Assembly: GCA_964422155.1 (NCBI GenBank)
Contig: CAYQZZ010000097.1
Span: 1-5,603 of the forward strand
DNA: 5,603 nucleotides
Source of the DNA: JBGPRB01 sp964422155
GTDB lineage: Bacteria; Chloroflexota; Dehalococcoidia; Dehalococcoidales; RBG-16-60-22
Direction of reading: 5' to 3'
Part shown: piece by piece, positions 1 through 5,603 of the stretch
Layout of the letters: every line of letters begins with the position of its first letter
Position numbering within the stretch: the stretch's first letter is position 1
Made by a program: the position numbers and the translations under genes
The notes under the pieces: model-generated
What the model saw: the letters and a program-made list of their open reading frames with translations, nothing else
What the model was told of the DNA's origin: nothing
Database searches by the model: none

Positions 1-29
1 CGCATATCAGGTTAACAAAAAGACAGCGG

Positions 30-482
30 CTACTTTAACGTTTTTTCCATGTCTACAAGGAGATACCGGAAGAATTCCATGGTCACTTCGTTGCCACCTC
101 CGCTGTCCATAATTGCCTGAAATTTGGCTGTCAGAGTAGGGTCTCCAATCGTGTTGACTTTGTCCCGCCAGCTGAGAAACACACTCGTCATCTCATCCGG
201 TGACTTGTTATTTAACTCACCCATTATGGCCGGAATGAAAATGGCGTTGAGAACCTCGATTTCATTCCTGGCCTTTCCCAGCTTTCCATTGGTGGCTTTG
301 AGCTCGGTGTCCTTCGCCGTAAGGTCGACCTGTAATTTTTGTATTTGCGCCTGGGCGGCGGCAAGGTCGCTATTCACTTTATCGTATTTTTCCTGTGATA
401 TGCCGCTGCACGAAACCAGGAATGGGAGCACCAGAACCAACATAATTAGCGCCAGACCGGAACTGAGAGCTTTTTTCATCAT
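30..482 (-). CDS. Small coiled-coil lipoprotein of unknown function
   Basis: I do not recognise the family. The 150 residues begin with a clear lipoprotein signal: basic MMKK, a hydrophobic stretch at 5-22 and the lipobox LVSC with acceptor C25, so the protein should be exported, lipidated and anchored on the outer face of a membrane. Residues about 30-79 (EKYDKVNSDLAAAQAQIQ onward) are rich in A, Q, K, E and L with heptad-like spacing and probably form a coiled coil. The remainder (80-150) looks like a small helical domain ending MEKTLK. No catalytic motif is seen. A Shine-Dalgarno, AAAGGAGA at 494-487, precedes two adjacent ATGs at 482 and 479, with spacings of 5 and 8 nt; either may be used, and the signal peptide is unaffected. 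It lies 109 bp after the ATPase gene on the same strand, so co-transcription is possible. A role in an envelope-spanning machine powered by that ATPase is only a guess. Confidence 0.85.
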   Translation of the reverse strand: MMKKALSSGLALIMLVLVLPFLVSCSGISQEKYDKVNSDLAAAQAQIQKLQVDLTAKDTELKATNGKLGKARNEIEVLNAIFIPAIMGELNNKSPDEMTSVFLSWRDKVNTIGDPTLTAKFQAIMDSGGGNEVTMEFFRYLLVDMEKTLK

Positions 483-511
483 TTTATCTCCTTTATAAAT
501 ATTTTTTTCTG

Positions 512-517
512 ATTATA
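512..517 (-). promoter_or_regulatory. Candidate -10 box ahead of the lipoprotein gene
   Basis: A perfect TATAAT lies on the minus strand in the AT-rich gap between the ATPase and lipoprotein genes, and would put the transcription start near 505 with a leader of about 22 nt containing the Shine-Dalgarno at 494-487. No good TTGACA-like element is found 15-19 nt upstream and there is no TGn extension, so the promoter is tentative; in AT-rich DNA such a hexamer can occur by chance. Confidence 0.35.
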
Positions 518-591
518 CGAATCTTTTTTCATGAACTTCGTCATATCCTTAATAATGTTTTATCGTCTACCTCCTTCTTGAGTTTTCCTCG

Positions 592-2301
592 TCAGTTGAT
601 GGAAAATACGCTGCGCATAACCTCGCTGATTGATGTTATCCCTTCTTTTACTTTGAGCATTCCATCCTGTTTCATTGTTACCATCCCCTCGGCGATAGCC
701 TGCGCTCTAATCTCGCCGGCGCCGGCATGGCTGCGCAGCATCTTTCTAATGGCTTCACTCATAACCAGAAACTCGAATATTCCGATGCGGCCCCGGTAAC
801 CGGTATTGGCGCAGAGATTGCATCCCATACCGTGATAGAATGTGACGGCCTGGTTTTCCAACTCCTTGTTAAAGGCGACCAGCTCACCCTCTGGCGGCTG
901 GTAGGGAGCGCGGCAGTTTGGACAAATGCGGCGGACCATGCGCTGGGAGGCGATACCGATAAGCGTGGATGAGATAGAGGCTGTTTCAGCATCCAGGTCC
1001 ATCAAACGGAAAAGCACGCCGACGGCATCATTGGCGTGGATTGAAGATAGTACCAGATGGCCGGTCAGGGCGGCCTGGATGGCGGTGGTGGCGGTATCTT
1101 TGTCCCGTATCTCTCCGACTAATATGACGTCCGGGTCGTGCCGCATGATTGCCCGCAGGCCGCCGGCGAAGGTAATACCGGCTTTGGTGTTTACCTGGGC
1201 CTGGTTGATGTCCATAAAGCTGTATTCTATGGGGTCCTCGATGGTCATGATATTACGCTCGTTTCGGTCGAGCTCATTTATGGATGCGTAGAGGGTAGTC
1301 GTTTTACCGGAACCGGTGGGGCCACCGACCAGTATCATACCGAGCGGACTCTTCAGCATTGTCCGGTACTTATTGAGAACGTCGGATTGAAAGCCGAGTT
1401 CGGTCAACGTAAAAAGGGCCAGGGACTTATCCAGAATCCTCAAAGTGACCCTCTCACCGTAGGGTGTTTCCATGGTGGCGGCACGGATGTCAACTTCGTT
1501 GCCGCCTATTTTAATTGAGAATTGCCCGTCCTGAGGTCGTCTTTGTTCGGAAATATCCATATCAGAAAGGATTTTTACGCGTGATACCAGCGATGAATGG
1601 ACATTGAGCGGAAAAGAAAACATATCATGCAGGATGCCGTCAATACGGTAGCGAATCCGGAGCCTATCTTCCTGAGGTTCGATATGGACATCCGACGCCC
1701 GGTCTTTGACAGCCTGGGCAATCAGCAGGTCGAGGGTCTCCGCAATAGGCGTCCGCGCGGTCAATGTGGCAGTATCCTCTGTTTTATCAGTTAAGGCTGG
1801 AGTGAACTTGCTTACCTGTTTTGCGATAGCCCCGCTCGACCTGTAATTGAGGTCGATGGCCCGCTCGATATCGGAGCGGATGCCAAGGGCTACCTCGACT
1901 CTCATCTTGGCCTGGGCCTTGACGTCTTCAATAGTACGGATATCCTCGGGGTCGGCCATGACGACCATCAGGGAATCATTGACAATATCAAGGGGAATGA
2001 GCGCACGTTTCCGGGCCATTTCTTCCGGGATGAGCCGCAGTGCATGGGGTTGCACCGTGTGCCTCTTCAGGTCGATTAGTGGCAGGTTTAGCTGGATGCT
2101 GAGGACGATGGCCAGTTGCTCGGCCTTGACCAGGCCCTGTTTTAGCAGGATATCGCCCAGTTTCCCACCCTGTTGTCGCAGTAGGGTCTGGGCGCTTTTC
2201 AGTTGTGCCGGGGTAATAAGCTTCTCCTCAACCAGTATGTCACCCAGGCTCTTTTTAGAAGCTCTATCCGTGGTCGCAGGTTTGTTTATATTGCTATCCA
2301 C
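592..2301 (-). CDS. GspE/PilB-family type II secretion / type IV pilus assembly ATPase
   Basis: Hexameric cytoplasmic ATPase of the type II secretion / type IV pilus superfamily, which drives pilin or pseudopilin polymerisation through an inner-membrane platform protein. The 569 residues contain an N-terminal MshEN (T2SSE_N) domain at about 15-155, a short variable linker (155-185), then the N2 and C-terminal ATPase domains. Walker A is GPTGSGKTT (327-335), the Asp box TIEDPIE (353-359), Walker B VILVGEIRD (392-400) and the His box ends in SSIHANDA (419-426). A tetracysteine zinc site, C460-x2-C463 and C494-x2-C497, marks assembly (GspE/PilB) rather than retraction (PilT) ATPases. Length is normal for the family. 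The start is GTG at 2301, with AGGAG at 2313-2309 placed 7 nt upstream and the first codons overlapping the regulator stop. GspE and PilB cannot be separated here because no pilin, platform or secretin gene is visible; the MshEN domain favours a PilB/MshE-like role. All catalytic motifs are intact. Confidence 0.95.
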   Translation of the reverse strand: MDSNINKPATTDRASKKSLGDILVEEKLITPAQLKSAQTLLRQQGGKLGDILLKQGLVKAEQLAIVLSIQLNLPLIDLKRHTVQPHALRLIPEEMARKRALIPLDIVNDSLMVVMADPEDIRTIEDVKAQAKMRVEVALGIRSDIERAIDLNYRSSGAIAKQVSKFTPALTDKTEDTATLTARTPIAETLDLLIAQAVKDRASDVHIEPQEDRLRIRYRIDGILHDMFSFPLNVHSSLVSRVKILSDMDISEQRRPQDGQFSIKIGGNEVDIRAATMETPYGERVTLRILDKSLALFTLTELGFQSDVLNKYRTMLKSPLGMILVGGPTGSGKTTTLYASINELDRNERNIMTIEDPIEYSFMDINQAQVNTKAGITFAGGLRAIMRHDPDVILVGEIRDKDTATTAIQAALTGHLVLSSIHANDAVGVLFRLMDLDAETASISSTLIGIASQRMVRRICPNCRAPYQPPEGELVAFNKELENQAVTFYHGMGCNLCANTGYRGRIGIFEFLVMSEAIRKMLRSHAGAGEIRAQAIAEGMVTMKQDGMLKVKEGITSISEVMRSVFSIN

Positions 2302-2701
2302 TCACTTTCTCCTGAGTTGGTACAGCGTGCTTCTTTTTCGCCAGCAGTTTTTCCACCCGGCTGACTATTTCCGCCGGGGCGGCGGGTTTGGTCAGGTAGT
2401 CATCGGCGCCTACCTTGATGCCGGTTTCTTTATCTATTTCCTGGGCTTTGGCGGAGAACATGAGAATGGGTAGATGCGCCGTGGTCGGTTCAGACCGCAA
2501 TCGGTGACATATCTCGAACCCGTCCATACCCGGCAGCATGACATCCAGTATGACAAGGTCGGGCGACTCACTCAGCGCCTTCCTTACTCCTTCAAGTCCG
2601 TTCGAAGCCGTAATTACCTGGTAACCCTCATGCCTGAGTGAGTAATCGACCAGTCTCGATGTCGCCGGGTCGTCTTCGATGACCAGAATTTTCTTTTCCA
2701 T
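2294..2701 (-). CDS. Single-domain response regulator (CheY-like receiver)
   Basis: A 135-residue stand-alone receiver that would accept a phosphoryl group on aspartate, most likely from the kinase encoded just upstream. The whole fold is present: IEDD with acidic pair D10/D11, phospho-acceptor D53 in VILDVMLPGMDG, switch residue S83 in MFSAK, and K105 in the TKP motif. The last 15 residues or so after the final helix are a short charged tail; there is no DNA-binding, enzymatic or other output domain, so it probably acts by protein-protein contact or as a phosphorelay intermediate. The ATG at 2701 is chosen because AGGAGG at 2715-2710 lies 8 nt upstream; in-frame ATGs at 2707 and 2722 are too close to or upstream of that site. 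The gene overlaps the kinase by 74 nt and the following ATPase gene by 8 nt, suggesting translational coupling. Sequence resembles the receivers of OmpR/PleD-type regulators, but with no effector attached. Confidence 0.95.
   Translation of the reverse strand: MEKKILVIEDDPATSRLVDYSLRHEGYQVITASNGLEGVRKALSESPDLVILDVMLPGMDGFEICHRLRSEPTTAHLPILMFSAKAQEIDKETGIKVGADDYLTKPAAPAEIVSRVEKLLAKKKHAVPTQEKVSG
2309..2313 (-). promoter_or_regulatory. Shine-Dalgarno for the GTG start of the ATPase gene
   Basis: AGGAG on the minus strand within the last codons of the response regulator, 7 nt before the GTG at 2301. It supports the non-ATG start, and the GTGGATAG overlap (start of the ATPase, stop of the regulator) would let a terminating ribosome reinitiate. 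Confidence 0.75.
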
Positions 2702-5603
2702 TGTCATTTCCTCCTTTGCCATTGAGAGGCAGGGTGAAGCTGAAAATGCTGCCCTCGCCGAATTTACTCTCCGCCCAGATATGTCCGCCGTGCGCTTCTA
2801 TAATCTGCTTGGAAATATAGAGTCCCAGCCCGGTACCGCCCCTGACCATCTCACCCTCGACCTGGTAAAATCTCTCGAAGAGGTGCTGCATAGCTTCTTG
2901 GCGAATTCCCATTCCATGGTCGGAAATCTGGAACAGCAGCTCGCTCTCTCGTTTTTCTACCTTCACATTGACGCTGCCGCCGGGGTCGCTGAATTTGATG
3001 GCATTGCTGAGCAGGTTGATGATTACCTGCCGCATACGCTCATCATCTACCTCCATTTCGGGTAGTTGTGGGGGTATATCGTCGCTGAGTGTGATGTTCT
3101 TCTCGCGGGCGAGACTGTGAAACATTTTAACGGAGTCGATTATCGTGTCTCTTATCGGTATGAGTTTCCTGTAAATCTGGAATCGTCCGGATTCCAGCCG
3201 CGACATGTCCAACAGGCTGTTAATGAGATAGCCGAGGTGCATGGTTTCTCTATCTATAATCTGTAAAAATTCCTGCTGTGTAGCGGGGTCGGGCACTTTG
3301 CCGTCGAGGATCAGCTTGGTAAAACCGCTGATTGACTGGAGTGGTGTGCGTAGTTCATGGGAGACGTTGGAGAGGAATTCGGTTTTCATATGGTCGATTT
3401 TACACAGCTTTTCCTCGGCTTCTTTGCGTTCCGTAACATCTCTTATTATGGCTGTAGCTATGAGAGCTTCACCGGTTTTTCTGGATGACATGGAAAGTTC
3501 AATCGGTACCTCGGTGCCATCCTTCCTCAAGCCAACTAGCTCCAGTATCTGGTTGGCGAACTTACCTGAGCCCGTTTTGCTGATATGACTGAATCCCTTT
3601 GTCATCGCTTTTCCGTGTTTCTCTGGGATAATCTTCATAATGGATTGCCCCAGCATCTCTTTTTCTTTATAGCCGAAGATTTTTTCCGCACCCCGGTTCC
3701 ATACGATAAACCTCATCTGCGAATCGGTGGATACAATACCGTCGTTAGAGGTGTTAATGAGCTCCCTGTATTTTTCTTCGCTCCGCTTCAACGCTTCCTC
3801 AGCCAGCTTGCGTTGCGTTATAGCTGAAGCCAATGTTACCCAGCCGTAGCGTTTTCCATTGCCCTCAATAGCTTGAAGACTCACGTCGACCCATATCTCT
3901 CCTTGCCTGGTCCGGTGCAGTTGTTCTTCCTGATAGTAGCCGTTGGCTTCAAGCATCTGGAATCGCTTGTCGTTTTCGCCGGGGTGGTTTTCCACTATCT
4001 CGATTACATCCAGTAATTTTTTACCTATAGCGTTAGCAGCTTTAATCCCGTAAATCTGTTCGCTTATCTGGTTCCAGTGAGTTATGACATATTTTATATC
4101 TGTGGCGATAACGCTTTCGTGGATGGACCTGAACGCGGCATCTGAGAAACGGAGCGCCTCCTCTACCTTTTTCCGGTCGGTGATATCACGAATACACCCA
4201 ACCATCCGAATAGACTTTCCACTTTCATCAAAAATCGCTTGGCCTCTGGAATTTTGCCAGCGGTATTCACCAGATTTATGCAAATGCCGATAGTCAATAT
4301 CGTATACCGTCCCTTTCTCAAGATGGCTACTCAAAGACTTCATCACATTATCGTAATCTTCAGGATGTATTCTTGATGCCCACGAATCATATGAATGCGT
4401 AAGTTCTGGATCATCAAATGTGTATCCGATAATTTCACACCAGCGAGGTGAAAAGAACTCCTTATTAGTTTTGATATCCCAATCCCAAAGGCCATCTTGA
4501 GTTGCATTTAATGCCAGCTTTAGTTTCTCCTCACTCTCCCGTAGCGTCTCCTCCATCTGCTTACGCTCGGTGATATCGGTCGCCACGGAAAGCATACATG
4601 TGCTGTTGCTGATATTGATGATTTCGGCAGAGAAAAGCCAGGTACGTATCTGGCCTGATTTCATACGGAAATGAAATTCTTTATTACCGACTATTCCCTT
4701 TCCTTTTAATGTCTTTATCATCTCAGTGCGTTCTTCCGGAATAGCCCAGATGCCGAGTTCGGCAGATTTTTTACTAATGACTTCTTCGCGGGTATAGCCG
4801 GTAAGACGCAGGAAAGTGTCATTGACTTCCAGTAAGGTGCCGTCATCGATGCTGGAGATAACGATTACCTCCGGGCTGTGCCGGAAAGCCTTGAAGAACT
4901 TATCTTCCGACTCTCGCAAGGCATCCTCGGCCCGCTTACGTTCTGTAATGTTACGCATAGAAGCCAGGTAGGCAGATTTGCCTTCCCAGTTGATTTCGAC
5001 CGTGTTTATCTCCGCGATGATTTTTCCCTCATTGTATTGCGTGATTTCAATCTCGGATGTCTTACCTCCATCCAGTGGGAATTCAAACGGTTTGTTCAGG
5101 AGCTCTCTTTGCTTATGCCCCAGTATGAATTCAGCCGCCGGATTCGCAAAAAGAATTTTTCTATCCTCACTGACGACAACGATAGCATCGGCGTTTTTCT
5201 CCAGTATTTTAAGCAGATTGGCCTGGACTTTAGATATTTCCTGCGTATACTGCTCCAGTTCCATCTGCAGCCGTGCCCGTTCGATAGCGTAGGAAAGGGA
5301 GCGTTCTATCTGGGCACCCTCCAGTTGCCCTTTTACCATATAGTCCTGGGCCCCGGACTGTACTGCTTTAATAGCTATAGCTTCATCATCGAAACCGCTC
5401 AGTACCACCAGCGGAATATGCGGTACTTCCAGCAGAATCTTGGTGACTGTATCGAGCCCGTGGCTATCGGGCAGGCCCAGGTCGGAAAGAATCAGGTCGG
5501 TTTTGTTCCGGGTAAGGTGTTCCAGTCCATCCTGTAGCCTTGTCACCGATGTTATGGAGAACTTGGCGTTAGCAGACCTCTCCAGTTTTCTCCGTATCAA
5601 CTC
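2628..5603 (-). CDS. Receiver-5xPAS-HisKA-HATPase sensor histidine kinase (5' end truncated by window)
   Basis: Cytoplasmic sensor kinase: ATP-dependent autophosphorylation on a histidine, then phosphotransfer to a receiver. Numbering from the first visible start-like codon (TTG at 5600), the 990 residues show: a receiver domain at about 1-105 with phospho-acceptor D40 (LILSDLGLPD), S68 and K90; a helical linker at about 105-135; five PAS/PAC units at about 127-220, 231-347, 355-477, 484-599 and 607-728, each ending in an ITERK-like linker; a HisKA domain with the H-box SHELRTPL (H748); and a HATPase_c domain with N-box NLLSNAIKF (N866), G1 box DHGMGI (D894) and G2 box GGTGLGL (921-927). No transmembrane segment is seen. 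The TTG is unlikely to be the true start: the receiver lacks its first beta strand and acidic pair, so about 20 residues lie beyond the window edge, and the frame is open to the edge. The C-terminal tail after SFTLPLN overlaps the next gene. The ligands of the PAS domains cannot be read from sequence. Confidence 0.95.
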   Translation of the reverse strand, partial: ELIRRKLERSANAKFSITSVTRLQDGLEHLTRNKTDLILSDLGLPDSHGLDTVTKILLEVPHIPLVVLSGFDDEAIAIKAVQSGAQDYMVKGQLEGAQIERSLSYAIERARLQMELEQYTQEISKVQANLLKILEKNADAIVVVSEDRKILFANPAAEFILGHKQRELLNKPFEFPLDGGKTSEIEITQYNEGKIIAEINTVEINWEGKSAYLASMRNITERKRAEDALRESEDKFFKAFRHSPEVIVISSIDDGTLLEVNDTFLRLTGYTREEVISKKSAELGIWAIPEERTEMIKTLKGKGIVGNKEFHFRMKSGQIRTWLFSAEIINISNSTCMLSVATDITERKQMEETLRESEEKLKLALNATQDGLWDWDIKTNKEFFSPRWCEIIGYTFDDPELTHSYDSWASRIHPEDYDNVMKSLSSHLEKGTVYDIDYRHLHKSGEYRWQNSRGQAIFDESGKSIRMVGCIRDITDRKKVEEALRFSDAAFRSIHESVIATDIKYVITHWNQISEQIYGIKAANAIGKKLLDVIEIVENHPGENDKRFQMLEANGYYQEEQLHRTRQGEIWVDVSLQAIEGNGKRYGWVTLASAITQRKLAEEALKRSEEKYRELINTSNDGIVSTDSQMRFIVWNRGAEKIFGYKEKEMLGQSIMKIIPEKHGKAMTKGFSHISKTGSGKFANQILELVGLRKDGTEVPIELSMSSRKTGEALIATAIIRDVTERKEAEEKLCKIDHMKTEFLSNVSHELRTPLQSISGFTKLILDGKVPDPATQQEFLQIIDRETMHLGYLINSLLDMSRLESGRFQIYRKLIPIRDTIIDSVKMFHSLAREKNITLSDDIPPQLPEMEVDDERMRQVIINLLSNAIKFSDPGGSVNVKVEKRESELLFQISDHGMGIRQEAMQHLFERFYQVEGEMVRGGTGLGLYISKQIIEAHGGHIWAESKFGEGSIFSFTLPLNGKGGNDNGKENSGHRRRPGDIETGRLLTQA
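2710..2717 (-). promoter_or_regulatory. Shine-Dalgarno deciding the response-regulator start
   Basis: AAAGGAGG on the minus strand, inside the 3' end of the kinase gene. The AGGAGG core is 8 nt from the ATG at 2701 and only 2 nt from the ATG at 2707, and it lies downstream of the ATG at 2722. This picks 2701 as the start and removes seven residues from the longest open frame. Confidence 0.8.
3410..4950 (-). repeat. Diverged tandem PAS/PAC array within the kinase gene
   Basis: Protein-level repeat: the linker ITERK(x)AEEALRxSEEK recurs about every 120 residues, at kinase residues about 218-233, 341-357, 473-487, 595-609 and 722-733 (near nucleotides 4949-4902, 4580-4530, 4184-4140, 3818-3774 and 3437-3402). 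At DNA level the linkers keep short shared strings (for example the plus-strand cggtgatatc at two of them), while the PAS cores between have diverged. This is the typical product of PAS-domain duplication and shuffling, not a mobile element. Confidence 0.7.

Noticed and set aside
1..29. Possible terminator after the lipoprotein gene
   Set aside because: There is a short T-run on the minus strand (TCTTTTTG) but no GC-rich hairpin before it, and the window ends too soon to judge.
124..498. 124-codon plus-strand open frame opposite the lipoprotein gene
   Set aside because: The minus-strand frame has a signal peptide, lipobox and strong ribosome binding site; the plus-strand frame has none of these.
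575..595. Possible terminator after the ATPase stop
   Set aside because: The only pairing visible is a three-base GAG/CTC stem around GAAAA with no U-tract, far too weak to be called a terminator.
759..992. 77-codon minus-strand frame inside the ATPase gene
   Set aside because: It is a shifted frame across the zinc-site region of the intact ATPase and has no independent start signals.
1847..2473. 208-codon plus-strand open frame across the ATPase/regulator junction
   Set aside because: It runs antisense through two genes with intact conserved motifs; its serine- and arginine-rich product is typical of the complement of coding DNA.
4878..5537. 219-codon plus-strand open frame opposite the kinase receiver/PAS region
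   Set aside because: It is antisense to strongly conserved receiver and PAS coding sequence, has no convincing Shine-Dalgarno or recognisable domain, and its composition looks like a shadow frame.
1..5603. CRISPR arrays, tRNA/rRNA genes, insertion sequences
   Set aside because: No short regularly spaced repeats, RNA gene signatures, transposase motifs or terminal inverted repeats were seen; nearly all of the window is protein-coding.

Overview
All supported genes in this window lie on the minus strand, so it reads from high to low coordinates. In that order they are: a large cytoplasmic multi-PAS sensor histidine kinase with an N-terminal receiver domain, whose 5' end is cut off by the window edge; a stand-alone receiver protein; a GspE/PilB-family secretion/pilus assembly ATPase; and, after a gap of about 110 bp, a small coiled-coil lipoprotein. 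The large plus-strand open frames are antisense shadows of these genes.

Layout: 5603-2628 kinase (partial); 2701-2294 response regulator, overlapping the kinase by 74 bp in another frame; 2301-592 ATPase, overlapping the regulator by 8 bp; 591-483 intergenic stretch with an AT-rich candidate -10 box and a Shine-Dalgarno; 482-30 lipoprotein; 29-1 short trailing sequence with no recognisable feature. The two overlaps and the absence of space for promoters suggest that kinase, regulator and ATPase are co-transcribed and translationally coupled. The lipoprotein may be part of the same transcript or have its own promoter.

Working model (inference): the kinase integrates cytoplasmic cues through five PAS domains and its receiver input, and phosphorylates the single-domain regulator. 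The regulator may act on the co-encoded ATPase by protein-protein contact, since it has no DNA-binding domain. The ATPase also carries an N-terminal MshEN-type domain that in relatives binds cyclic di-GMP, so it could integrate phosphorelay and second-messenger inputs. No pilin, platform protein (PilC/GspF) or retraction ATPase is visible, so the machine it powers cannot be named.

Organism: a bacterium of roughly 50% GC (hand counts of individual lines run from about 37% to 60%), with strong AGGAGG-type ribosome binding sites and one GTG start. The general style of the proteins is reminiscent of Chloroflexota (Dehalococcoidia-like), but this is an impression and there is no marker gene in the window to confirm it.

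I do not see a clearly new biological system. The most noteworthy points are the kinase-regulator-ATPase gene fusion-by-overlap, the half-degenerate cyclic di-GMP motif pair, and the unassigned lipoprotein.
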